From contig JADKDM010000038.1 in assembly GCA_016714565.1 (NCBI GenBank), positions 248,001-312,000 of the forward strand: a DNA stretch of 64,000 nt, given 5' to 3'. Positions within the stretch are counted from its first letter, which is position 1, and each line of letters starts with the position of its first letter. Below the pieces are notes generated by a model. The model saw nothing but the letters and a program-made list of their open reading frames with translations, was not told the DNA's origin and did not search any database. This DNA is from Candidatus Villigracilis propinquus. Its GTDB lineage: Bacteria > Chloroflexota > Anaerolineae > Anaerolineales > Villigracilaceae. Of this stretch, positions 53,003 to 61,985 are shown piece by piece. A program made the translations under genes and the position numbers.

Positions 53003-54418
53003 ATGCCGAAGAAGGAAGAGGAAAAGAAAAAGAAAAAAACTCAGCCCAATGTTGTAGTGAACAATTCCCAAGGAACCATCCTACAGAACTTGGGGACAGT
53101 GATCTACAACTTCTTCGATGAAAAAATCATTAAGCGATACATCGAAAAGATCATTGAGCGGTATAGCATCGAACAACGGATCAGTTTTCTCATCCTGTTC
53201 GTCACAATGATTGTCGGGGGTATCAGCCTTTTCCTTGCACTTCGCCCAAATCAAAAAGATTTCATGACCGGGGAATTCCGTATTGCCATTGCTGCCTTTG
53301 CTGAAAATGGAAGCGATCTCCCTGACGACATCGGATACACTGTAGCAGATGGCATCAATATCCGCTTGGGGGATGATTTACGAGAAATTACCGTGGGTCC
53401 AAAAGTTGAAATTTGGGGTCCCGATAAGGTAGGAACAGTAAAAGGAAAAACACCAGAAGATCGCGCAAAAAATGCTGGTGAACTTGCATCTAATATTCGG
53501 GCTCACATGATCATCTACGGAGTTGTGGAAGAAACACCGAATGGGATGATCGTCGTCCCTGAGTTCTATTTGGATACCCAGGGATTTCACGAAGGCAGTG
53601 AGGTCATTGGTCAATACGAACTCGGCTCCCCCTTCCCCCTCCCCGGAGCAAACAACCCAGCCTGGGCGTACGACTTTGATCGAGAAATGCAAACCCGCAG
53701 CGACATTATTTCATCATTATCGATCGGCTTATCCTACTTCGCCGTCCATGAATACGAAAAATCTCTGGAAGTACTTCAAAGCATCGAGTCCATCGATAAC
53801 TGGGAAGATGACCAAGGCAAAGAAACGCTTTACGCATTGATCGGTTTCGCTGCCGGTAAAGCGAAACAATACGACTTGACCGAATCTGCTTTGGAAAAAG
53901 CTATAGACATCAACCCGGATTACGCCCGTCCCTACATTGGGATGGCAAACCTCAATTACATCCTTGCCCTGCAGCCTTTCGACGAATCAAAAGATCCTGC
54001 CGATGTAGATCAGAAACTATTAGAAAAGTGTTTTACCTATCTTGAAAAAGCAGAGGACGCGCCAGAAAAACCGCCGCTTGCCGAAGCCGAAACCAAAATC
54101 CACTTTTCGCGAGGTCAATGCCTCTGGCTGAAGACCTACACCGGCGAATTACCCGATTTCAGTTTATCGGTAAAAGAATTTGAAGCAGTCATTGCTTCTT
54201 ATGATGACGGCAATAATCTCCACGTCCGCGAGCTCGCCGGTGAGTCCTATGCACGACTCGGCTTGATCTATCGTCTAACAGGCGATCTGCCCCGCGCACT
54301 TGAAAACTACCAAACCGCAGCAGACCTTTTGGCAGACATTCCAGAAAGACAAGCTCAGTTCCAGGATCGAGCTGATGAAATTCGAGAATCATTAAACCAA
54401 ACAGACACAACAAACTAA
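53003..54418 (+). CDS. membrane TPR protein with N-terminal amyloid/RHIM-like motif
   Basis: 471 aa. After a Lys/Glu-rich start comes VVVNNSQGTILQNLGTVIYN (residues about 18-37), which aligns with the C-terminal motif of the previous protein. One membrane helix follows (about 66-86, ISFLILFVTMIVGGISLFLA). The outer or distal part begins with a FlgO/TolB-N-like alpha/beta domain (FRIAIAAFAENGSDLPDDIG to YGVVEETPNGMIVVPEFYL, about 97-200), and the C-terminal half holds at least four tetratricopeptide repeats (SIGLSYFAVHEYEKSLEVLQ, ALEKAIDINPDYARPYIGMA). It lies between the motif partner and a DILEEV lipoprotein, and is likely the membrane receptor or scaffold of this set. Confidence 0.75.
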   Translation: MPKKEEEKKKKKTQPNVVVNNSQGTILQNLGTVIYNFFDEKIIKRYIEKIIERYSIEQRISFLILFVTMIVGGISLFLALRPNQKDFMTGEFRIAIAAFAENGSDLPDDIGYTVADGINIRLGDDLREITVGPKVEIWGPDKVGTVKGKTPEDRAKNAGELASNIRAHMIIYGVVEETPNGMIVVPEFYLDTQGFHEGSEVIGQYELGSPFPLPGANNPAWAYDFDREMQTRSDIISSLSIGLSYFAVHEYEKSLEVLQSIESIDNWEDDQGKETLYALIGFAAGKAKQYDLTESALEKAIDINPDYARPYIGMANLNYILALQPFDESKDPADVDQKLLEKCFTYLEKAEDAPEKPPLAEAETKIHFSRGQCLWLKTYTGELPDFSLSVKEFEAVIASYDDGNNLHVRELAGESYARLGLIYRLTGDLPRALENYQTAADLLADIPERQAQFQDRADEIRESLNQTDTTN

Positions 54419-54430
54419 CCGGAAAAAGAA

Positions 54431-55882
54431 ATGTGGCGAAAAACTATAGCATCGACCATCACATCCATACTAATCCTTGCATGTGGTTTACTAGAAACAC
54501 CCCTGCTTGTTTCAACTCCGCAAATGGAGGTGGGATCGCCTACACCGGAAATTTCAACCCCACTTGATGAAAACAATCAAGGTAATAATCAAGTTGAAGA
54601 GATTATTATTTCAAAGGATAGCTTAGAGACCGTCCTACCTGCAGATATCATTCAAGAAATCGCATACTTTGGAGGCTTAGGTGCTCCTTGTTGGAAGATA
54701 GTATGTGAATGCGAACTATATGAACAAACATCACTATCTATTTTTAGCAATACAGATTACCTTGGATATACAGAATTTCTCAACGATATTGCATTTGAAA
54801 TTTGCGGTTTACAAGGAATTGAAACAGTCAGCATAAAAGTAGAATTACCCAACGGCACTGTTGAAAGCTATCAGGCTACTAGCTATCTAAGCGAAGGTGG
54901 ACTTTCTGGCTTCATGGTTGATTTCGAATACACACCAGTTTTGCCATCTTCCCCAGGTACCTATCATTTCAATTTCACTGGCAGTAATTGGGGTTTCGAC
55001 AAATATACTGAGGTGTTAGATACATCTGGCCCTCGATTATTTTTGGATTATGAACAAAGACTGACTTTCTATAAATTTCAGCCCAATGAAAACGTACGTC
55101 TCCTGGCCTATAACAATGGCGTCTTAACTGGTTGGAAACAATTAAAAATTGGGGAAAATGGGATACTACAAATCCAAACAACTATAGGAGCAGATTTTAT
55201 TGCTTTGGGGGAAGTTTCGGGGCAAGTATTTGACAAAGAACAAGGTGATAATCCTAGTGATTGGGCGTGGCTTGGTACACCTACTGATGTTTCTTGCAAC
55301 GGAGCAATAGCGCCTTCTGGGATCAAAGCGCTTGGAAACGTGGAAATTCTTACCGAAATCCTTCCAGCCTACACCTTTGATTTTGATAACTGGACTGTTG
55401 TGCCGCAAGGGACGATTCAAGTTGAGCAAGGGACAATAGCAAAAATCGAATCCAATGCTGTCTGTCACAATGGCACATTTTTATGGAAGATATGTCTTAA
55501 CGAAAAATGCGAGTTCTATGTACCGGAAGCGACCTCAGAAGTAACCTATCTTCGTCCGACAAACAAGCCCATTGAAACATCACCTCTCCCACAAATATCC
55601 GATATCCCAGCGTGCATAGGAACTCTACCAACACGATTATCCATTGGAATGAATGCCGAAGTAACTACCAGTGGTATGGCGTCACAATTATCTCTTCGAG
55701 CCCAGCCAAGCATGTCTTCTGAAAAGGTGCATGTCATCGCAGCTGGACGGGATATGGTTATCCTTGATGGTCCTATTTGCGCAGAAAATTCCTATTGGTG
55801 GTATATCCGCAGTGAACAAGGCTTTGAAGGCTGGTCGCGCGAGGGAGACAATGAAGATTACTGGATCGATCCGCTCCCGTAA
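54431..55882 (+). CDS. DILEEV-family lipoprotein C (intact) with SH3-like end
   Basis: 483 aa, starting 12 bases after the TPR gene. The signal has a lipobox (LILACG, residues 14-19). A Thr/Pro/Glu linker leads to VLPADIIQEIAYFGGLG (residues about 71-87), which gives the family its shared motif, then beta-rich segments with LFLDYEQRLTFYKFQPNENV (about 197), a region with several cysteines (about 280-365), and an SH3b-type C-terminal domain (SQLSLRAQPSMSSEKVHVIA, then SYWWYIRSEQGFEGWSREGD). It is anchored outside the membrane; SH3b domains bind wall polymers or proteins. The family was not recognised. It is the best-preserved of four copies within 7 kb. Confidence 0.78.
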   Translation: MWRKTIASTITSILILACGLLETPLLVSTPQMEVGSPTPEISTPLDENNQGNNQVEEIIISKDSLETVLPADIIQEIAYFGGLGAPCWKIVCECELYEQTSLSIFSNTDYLGYTEFLNDIAFEICGLQGIETVSIKVELPNGTVESYQATSYLSEGGLSGFMVDFEYTPVLPSSPGTYHFNFTGSNWGFDKYTEVLDTSGPRLFLDYEQRLTFYKFQPNENVRLLAYNNGVLTGWKQLKIGENGILQIQTTIGADFIALGEVSGQVFDKEQGDNPSDWAWLGTPTDVSCNGAIAPSGIKALGNVEILTEILPAYTFDFDNWTVVPQGTIQVEQGTIAKIESNAVCHNGTFLWKICLNEKCEFYVPEATSEVTYLRPTNKPIETSPLPQISDIPACIGTLPTRLSIGMNAEVTTSGMASQLSLRAQPSMSSEKVHVIAAGRDMVILDGPICAENSYWWYIRSEQGFEGWSREGDNEDYWIDPLP

Positions 55883-55919
55883 ATAAATCTCTATACATAA
55901 GGCAAGGTAGGAATCTGTT

Positions 55920-56220
55920 ATGGGTAAAACAAATTCGAAACTATCGTTTTTGGGGTTATTTCTCTTAACGGTGTTTGGCTGCAGATCTTCTCACCAAACA
56001 TACATTACTCCCATTTCAACTCAGATCGCCAGCCCCACAAGTAACTCAATATTAGCTACCAGCTCGGATGCGAAATTTTGAACTATCGACGTTAACCAAA
56101 TCCCTCCAGGGGATATCTTGGAAGAAGTGACCTACTATGTATTGGCAGGGTGCAGGTAATTGCGCCAAGGCCTGTACTGGCTACTTCGTTCATCCGCCCG
56201 GATTTGAGCAGTAAAAGAGG
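55920..56220 (+). pseudogene. DILEEV-family lipoprotein D, truncated
   Basis: The ATG at 55920 starts another lipoprotein (LGLFLLTVFGCRSS). The frame stops at about 56082, but continues in the same phase region as IPPGDILEEVTYYVLAGC. Homology ends by about 56220, where the IS begins, so the IS or its insertion removed the rest. Confidence 0.7.
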
Positions 56221-56221
56221 A

Positions 56222-57350
56222 TTATCATGCTAATCTACCCTATAATTTTCCGGGAGCAGCATGATGGGCAAAATCCTTCGTTGGCTACATGAGCGCATCA
56301 AACTCTGGTCAAAGCCAGCTACTTCAGTCTTAATCATCGGCACCCTTTTAGATCTGACACGCAACCGAACTGATCTGGTTGTAGAAAATGGGCTGCTTCG
56401 CCAGCAATTGATCGTGTTGAATCGCCAGATCAAACGACCACAGTTAATCAACCTTGATCGTTTTTGCTTGGTTGTACTTTCCCATTTTACGAAGTTCTGG
56501 AAACAAGCTTTACATATCGTTCAACCGGATACTTTGTTGCGCTGGCATCGTGAGTTGTTTCAATTCTATTGGCGACGGAAATCGCAGGGCAAGCCAAAGA
56601 TAACACCTGAAACGATCGCCTTGATTCAAGAGATGGCGAAAGAGAATCGGTTATGGGGAGCGGAGCGAATACGGGGTGAATTGTTGAAACTGGGGATAGA
56701 AGTGAGTAAACGAACTATTCAAAAATACATGCCGAAAGAGACGAAATCACGCACTTCAACCCAAACTTGGGCGACATTCTTGAAGAATCAAGCGAGTGGC
56801 ATCTGGGCATGCGACTTTACGGTCGTAACCGACTGGCTGTTCCGGCAATGGTATATCTTTGTGGTGATGGAGCTGAAAACGCGACAGATAGTTCATACTG
56901 GTGTAACAAAATACCCAACCGATGAATGGACGGCGCAGCAGCTACGGGAAGCGACGCCGTGGGGGAAAGGACCGAAGTATTTGATTCGCGACCGCGATAA
57001 AAAATATGCGACGCATTTTTCGGCAGTGAGAGCAAACATCAAAGAGTTGAAAACGCCGTATCGAACACCCGAGGCGATTGGGGTTTGTGAAAGGTTCGTG
57101 GGCAGTTTACGAAGGGAGTGCATGGATCATATCCTGATCCATGATGATAAGCATTTGCGGCGGGTAACCAAGGAGTACACGGCATACTTCAATCAGGAAC
57201 GACCGCATCAAGGGATTGAACAGCGAATTCCTGATCAATATGAACTGCCAAGATCAAAGCCAACCAGCGGACGCATCACATCGAATGCAATACTTGGCGG
57301 ACTGCATCACAGTTATTCGCGTACGATGTATCTGAACTGACCTACATCTT
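56222..57350 (+). mobile_element. insertion sequence with integrase-core transposase
   Basis: Approximate limits: homology of paralogue D stops near 56220, and the similarity shared with the decayed copy (48517-48905) ends just after the transposase stop. Clear terminal inverted repeats were not identified by eye, so the exact ends are open. Confidence 0.55.
56261..57340 (+). CDS. integrase-core (rve) transposase
   Basis: A 359-aa protein: a basic N-terminus, a helical region (VENGLLRQQLIVLNRQIKRP) and an HTH-like segment (NRLWGAERIRGELLKLGIEV, KRTIQKYM), then the DDE/RNase H-like core: first Asp in IWACDFTVVTDWL, second Asp in YLIRDRDKKYATHF, and Glu in VCERFVGSLRREC. The C-terminus has YFNQERPHQGIEQRIPD, a typical end for IS3/IS481-like integrase-core enzymes. 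The frame is open and all three catalytic residues are present, so the element may be active. Confidence 0.9.
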   Translation: MMGKILRWLHERIKLWSKPATSVLIIGTLLDLTRNRTDLVVENGLLRQQLIVLNRQIKRPQLINLDRFCLVVLSHFTKFWKQALHIVQPDTLLRWHRELFQFYWRRKSQGKPKITPETIALIQEMAKENRLWGAERIRGELLKLGIEVSKRTIQKYMPKETKSRTSTQTWATFLKNQASGIWACDFTVVTDWLFRQWYIFVVMELKTRQIVHTGVTKYPTDEWTAQQLREATPWGKGPKYLIRDRDKKYATHFSAVRANIKELKTPYRTPEAIGVCERFVGSLRRECMDHILIHDDKHLRRVTKEYTAYFNQERPHQGIEQRIPDQYELPRSKPTSGRITSNAILGGLHHSYSRTMYLN

Positions 57351-57657
57351 TGCAGGTCAAGAATTGAACGACCCAGGGTGCATACTATTTATCAAAGATC
57401 AAGATATGAAATCGAATTGTATTTAGCTGCTTGTGATCGGTGTGTTTTCCTAAAAACGATTATCCAAACGATACCAGTGTGTATTCATAAAATAAACCGC
57501 GCCCAACTTAGGGAAAAAACTATCGCCTGATGAATTTCCTGCCCTAAAATTCCAAAAAATCTGATCGGATGAGGTCAAGTAGCGGCACAAGTAGTAACAT
57601 CCACTTTATCATATTGCAATTAAGTGGGGAATTGGTTTTTTATTTCTGATTTATCTA
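57341..57657. other. 317-base gap after the IS
   Basis: No gene is present. It holds the right end of the IS and, at the far end, the promoter described next. Confidence 0.5.
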
Positions 57658-57690
57658 TTGACAAAACTTATTCTTAGTATTAGAATAAGT
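57658..57690 (+). promoter_or_regulatory. promoter with overlapping operator of the ROK regulator gene
   Basis: TTGACA (57658-57663), a 17-base spacer and TAGAAT (57681-57686) form a near-consensus promoter. Overlapping it, ACTTATTCT (57666-57674) and AGAATAAGT (57682-57690) are a perfect 9-bp inverted repeat with a 7-base centre. A ROK protein bound here would block the -10, so autorepression released by a sugar is likely. Confidence 0.75.
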
Positions 57691-57711
57691 CAAAGATTAA
57701 CAGGATTTCCT

Positions 57712-58973
57712 ATGCTTTCCAACTTCCCCATCGATAAATCTCAACCCACAACCCGTAATATTCGCGAAGCGAATCGCCTGCAAATCTTGCATCAATTGCT
57801 CCTGCGCAAAAACAGTACCCGTCAGGAACTTACCCAATTAACGGGGTTGAGCAATGCCACAGTCGCTAATCTCATTGCAAATATGATGGAAGAAGGATTG
57901 ATTGTGGAAGCCGGAACTGCCGCTTCCCAAGGCGGGCGCCCAACAGCAATTTTGTCTGTTAATGCTTCCGCTGGGGCTTGTGTAGGGGTGGATGTGGCGG
58001 AAACCTATATCCGATTTGAGTTATATGACCTAACCCTCCAAAACCTTGCCGAACATGAAATAGAACTCCCCTCCACGCAGAAAGAGCCGCAGGAGGTAGT
58101 AAACATGATCGTGTCCGGCTTTAATACGTTACTCGATCGGGTCGGATTGCCTCGCGACCAAGTGGTCGGTGTTGGCATCAGCATTCCAGGTCCCTTCGAG
58201 CATTCTACCGGCGTCTCCGTTTTTGCGCCTTCATGGGGCTGGCGAGATGTGTCTTTGCAGTCCATGCTGGAAAAAGAACTAAACCTTCCCTTGTACATGG
58301 ATAACCCGCTTAAATTCAATGCTCTCGCAGAAGCTTGGTTTGGTGCAGGGCAAGGGGTGGATACAATGGCTGCATTGGTGCTGGGAACAGGTGTCGGGGC
58401 TGGGTTAGTGATCAACGGTCAACTTTTCCGAGGCGCTAGTAATACAGCAGGAGAATGGGGACATTCCGTGATCGTTGCCGGTGGGCGTGCTTGTCGATGT
58501 GGGAATCAAGGCTGTCTCGAAGCGTACGTTGGCGCACCTGGAATCATACAGACCCTGGCTGAGATCGATCCGAAAAGCCCCCTACTTTTCCTGAAGACCA
58601 AACCCGCACGATTTCAGCCATTGCAACTGCCGCCGAAGAGGGCAACACCACAAAAGCCGTTGTGCATCAAACCGCTGTGTACTTGAGTGCTGGGTTATCC
58701 AGTTTGATCAATATTCTCAACCCTGAACAAGTGATCCTCGGTTCCTGGGTAGCAGGATTATTAGGATCAGTAATGCTGCCGGAATTGCTCGAATTGGTTG
58801 AAAAACAATCCCTTGCCCAACCCTATAAATCAGTTCAATTTACTCTCAGCAAGATGAATAGAAACCCGGTCAGTTTGGGTGCGGCAACATTGGTGCTTGA
58901 AGAATTTCTTGCGAGCGCCGGACGACAGGCTGGTGCCATTCGTTCCGAAAGTTTTTCGGTAACAAAGCCTTAA
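57712..58973 (+). pseudogene. ROK-family transcriptional repressor with one frameshift
   Basis: From the ATG at 57712: an HTH domain (RKNSTRQELTQLTGLSNATV, ANLIANMMEEGLIVE) followed by the ROK sugar-kinase-like domain with VGVDVAETYIRFELYDL, VLGTGVGAGLVINGQLFRGA, GEWGHSVIV and the zinc motif CRCGNQGCLEAY. A single base is missing near 58590-58600; after it the protein continues EDQTRTISAIATAAEEG to the stop at 58971-58973. The restored length is 420 aa, normal for NagC/XylR/Mlc-type repressors. It heads the sugar locus and probably controls it through the sites at 57658-57690. Confidence 0.85.
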
Positions 58974-59096
58974 CGGCACATCGTTCAAAAACTTAATGTA
59001 CAGGAGGTGAACGGAATTTAAACGCATTCCGGTCTATAAACGCGTCTATTTCACGATCAAATCGATTTTCACATATACCAAGAAGGAGAAAAGATA

Positions 59097-60440
59097 ATGA
59101 AACTATCCAAGTTATTTGCTGTGCTCGTTATGTTAAGTATGCTGTTGGCAGCCTGCGGTCAAGCTGCTCCCACCACTGTACTGGAAGAGCCTGCAGCGAC
59201 CGATGCGCCCGCCGTAGAAGTCCCTGCCGCAACCGATGCCCCAGTGACCGAACCGGTCACCCTGACATTAAGCTTTTGGGGTAGCGATCTTGATACCCAG
59301 GTCTACCAGGAACGTGTGAACATGTTCATGGAAAAGAATCCGGACATCAAAGTTGAACTGCTGTACATCCCCAGCGACTACAGCCAGAAAGTTCAGACCA
59401 TGATCGCCGGTGGTACCGCTCCCGATATCATCCAGTTGTCGGAAGATGTGCATTCGTATTCATCCAAGGGACAGGTTATCTCCTTGAATGATTTCGTTGC
59501 TAATGACAGCCTCGACCTCAAAGCCCGCTATGGTGAGACCGGCGGCTTGACCACCGCCTATTCCCTGGACGGGAATTTATATGCCATGCCCGACCGTGGC
59601 GGCGCGCTGATCCTTTATTACAATAAGGATATGTTCGATGCCGCAGGCGTCTCCTACCCAACCAAGGATTGGACCTGGGTCGAATTCCTGGATGCCACTC
59701 AAAAACTGACCATCCGTGATGGCGACACCGTGACGCAATACGGCTTTGCCGCTGGCGGTTGGTGGCCCTGGTGGATGAGCTTCATCTATATGAACGGCGG
59801 CGCAGTGCTGGATGCCAGTGGACAACCCGTGGTCAATTCCCCCGAAACAGTGGAAGCCATTCAGTTCTACAACGATCTGGTCTACAAATATCAGGTAGCC
59901 CCCTCCCCCGAAGATTATGCCAACCTTGGCACCAACAGCCCGGATCCGCTCTTTGCACAGGGCAAGGTTGCCATGAGCACCACCGGTTTCTGGGGCATCG
60001 GCGGATTGAAAGACGCCACCTTCAATTGGGACATTGCTCCGCTCTTCAAGAACAAGCAGAATGCCACAGTCGTGTTTGGTTCCGGCTTGGCGATTTCCAA
60101 GGACTGCAAGAACCCCGAAGCCGCCTGGAAGTTAATCGAATTCCTGACGAGTGAAGAAGGACAGGCTCCGATCGTCGAGTTCAAGCAAGACGCGCCTGCC
60201 AACATCGCCAACCTGAGCGGTGATGCATTCCTCAATCAGAGTTGGAGCAGCAAGCCGATCAACATGGCTGCGTTGGGCGAATCTGCCAATGCCGCCTTCG
60301 CGTTGCCCCTCTCCCCGAAGTGGAATGAAATGATGTCTGTCTTCGACACCAACCTCGGCGAAGTGTTTGCGAACCGCGCCGAAGTCCAGCCGACGATGGA
60401 TGCCATTCAGGAACAATTGGTCGACCTGTTCGCTCAATAA
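59097..60440 (+). CDS. ABC sugar transporter, substrate-binding lipoprotein
   Basis: 447 aa; the ATG follows AAGAAGGAGAAAA. Lipobox LLAACG (cysteine about residue 19), an Ala/Pro/Val linker, then a family 1 (MalE/UgpB-like) binding domain: TLTLSFWGSDLDTQVYQERV, MIAGGTAPDIIQLSEDVHSY and FGSGLAISKDCKNPEAAWKL. It delivers oligosaccharides to the two permeases at 61986-63739. The ATPase (MsmX/UgpC type) is not in the window and is probably shared. A strong hairpin follows the gene, so it may be made in excess of the permeases. Confidence 0.92.
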   Translation: MKLSKLFAVLVMLSMLLAACGQAAPTTVLEEPAATDAPAVEVPAATDAPVTEPVTLTLSFWGSDLDTQVYQERVNMFMEKNPDIKVELLYIPSDYSQKVQTMIAGGTAPDIIQLSEDVHSYSSKGQVISLNDFVANDSLDLKARYGETGGLTTAYSLDGNLYAMPDRGGALILYYNKDMFDAAGVSYPTKDWTWVEFLDATQKLTIRDGDTVTQYGFAAGGWWPWWMSFIYMNGGAVLDASGQPVVNSPETVEAIQFYNDLVYKYQVAPSPEDYANLGTNSPDPLFAQGKVAMSTTGFWGIGGLKDATFNWDIAPLFKNKQNATVVFGSGLAISKDCKNPEAAWKLIEFLTSEEGQAPIVEFKQDAPANIANLSGDAFLNQSWSSKPINMAALGESANAAFALPLSPKWNEMMSVFDTNLGEVFANRAEVQPTMDAIQEQLVDLFAQ

Positions 60441-60449
60441 ATTTTGAAG

Positions 60450-60481
60450 AAACTGTGGGAGGTGCAAGCCTCCCACAGTTT
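60450..60481 (+). terminator. hairpin after the sugar-binding protein gene
   Basis: AAACTGTGGGAGG (60450-60462) and CCTCCCACAGTTT (60469-60481) form a perfect 13-bp stem with loop TGCAAG, followed by TCTCC. It may be a partial terminator or an mRNA stabiliser inside the operon. Confidence 0.75.
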
Positions 60482-60501
60482 TCTCCTCGGATTGCCAAAT
60501 C

Positions 60502-61981
60502 GTGAAAATTTCGTTCAACCGTCCAACAGGCATTTTGCTATTATTCTTTTTGATTTTCTTAAGCGCCTGTGCCACGATCAAACCTGATGCAGAAACCCAT
60601 CCCCCCAGTGTGGATACAACTCCCCATGACATCTATCTCCCAAGACTTAAAAACTATTGTAGTAACGATCAACACCCAATCCGAATCGCAAACGATGGAA
60701 GGCTTTGGCGCGGCGGGAGCCTGGTGGGCGCAGGATGTCGGCGGCTGGGAGGATGAAAAACGGCGCCTCGTTGCCGACCTTTTGTTTGATCCTGCAAAAG
60801 GAATTGGTCTGTCCTTTTACCGCCACAACCTCGGCGGCGGTAATGGCGAGAACATTCAAGATGTATGGCGGCGGGCAGAAACGTTTGAAGTCGCCCCCGG
60901 TCAATATGACTGGACTCGTGATGCCAATGCCATGTGGATGTTGCGGGCGGCGCGTGATCGGGGTGTTGAACATTTTGTAGTTTTTGTCAACAGCCCTCCG
61001 GCGCGTATGACCGTGTCTGGATTAACGACCGGGGAAAAGGACGGCAAGTCGAATCTATCTCCCGAAATGTATGCGGAGTTTTCACAATACATGGTGGATG
61101 TAGTCCGTCACTTGCAGGATGAGGAAGACATCCCTGTTGATTGGCTCAGCCCGATCAATGAGCCGCAGTGGAATTGGAGTTACAAAAACGGACAGGAAGG
61201 TTGTCATTACGGTCCCGACGAAGTGCTTGAACTGACCCGCGTCTTGCTGGAGACTCTGCGGAAAAACCAACTGGATGTGCAACTATCCCTTTTCGAATCG
61301 GGCGAGTGGAAGACTGCGGATGTCTACATCGAAAAACTTGCCAGCGATCCACAGGTTTGGGAAGCCCTGCCGCATCTGTCGATCCATTCGTATTGGTCTA
61401 CGCGCGCTGATAAAGAACGCTTCATGAAATATATGCAGAAGAATCATCCGGGCAAACCACTGTGGATGTCGGAGTGGACGGAGATGCAGGAGGGGCGCGA
61501 CGCGGGCATGGAATCTGCCTTAATCATGGCGAATGTCATCCACGATGACCTGACGATTGCCAATGTCACTTCGTGGCAATATTGGATCGCAGTTTCCAAA
61601 TATCAGTATCGCGACGGCTTGATCTACGTCAACCCGCTCGGTCAGGATGTTCTGCAAACCAAACGCCTGTGGGTGCTGGGAAATTATTCGCGTTTCATCC
61701 GCCCCGGTTTTGTGCGCCTGGAAACGCAGGGCGGCGATGATACCCTGCTTGTGTCGGCGTATCGTTCAGCAGACGATCAGCGCTGGGTGGTGGTGGCGGT
61801 TAATTTGGCAAACGAACCAGTTGTCCTTAAGTTGGAAGCGTTGCAGGGTCAATTGCCTGAGTCCGTTCAGCAATTCGAAACTTCAGAGCAATTCGATCTG
61901 TCGTTGGTAGAGTCGCGAACTGAGTCAGGCACATGGACTCTGGCGCCCCTGAGTGTGACCACACTCGTCATGGATAGGTAA
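60502..61981 (+). pseudogene. GH30-family glycoside hydrolase lipoprotein with one frameshift
   Basis: The first frame (ATG at 60502) gives a lipoprotein signal (LLFFLIFLSACATI); one extra base, probably in the A-run at about 60650, leads into the frame of the enzyme, MEGFGAAGAWWAQDVGGWED onward to 61981. The GH30 marks are visible: LSFYRHNLGGGNGEN, acid/base Glu in LSPINEPQWNWSY (residue about 215 of the restored 492), and the nucleophile Glu in PLWMSEWTEMQEG. The C-terminus is a beta domain. GH30 enzymes cleave beta-1,6-galactan, beta-1,6-glucan or glucuronoxylan. With a GH42 gene nearby, endo-beta-1,6-galactanase is the best guess. It is cell-surface anchored. An internal start at about 60629 would give a cytoplasmic form. 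Confidence 0.85.
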
Positions 61982-61985
61982 CCAT

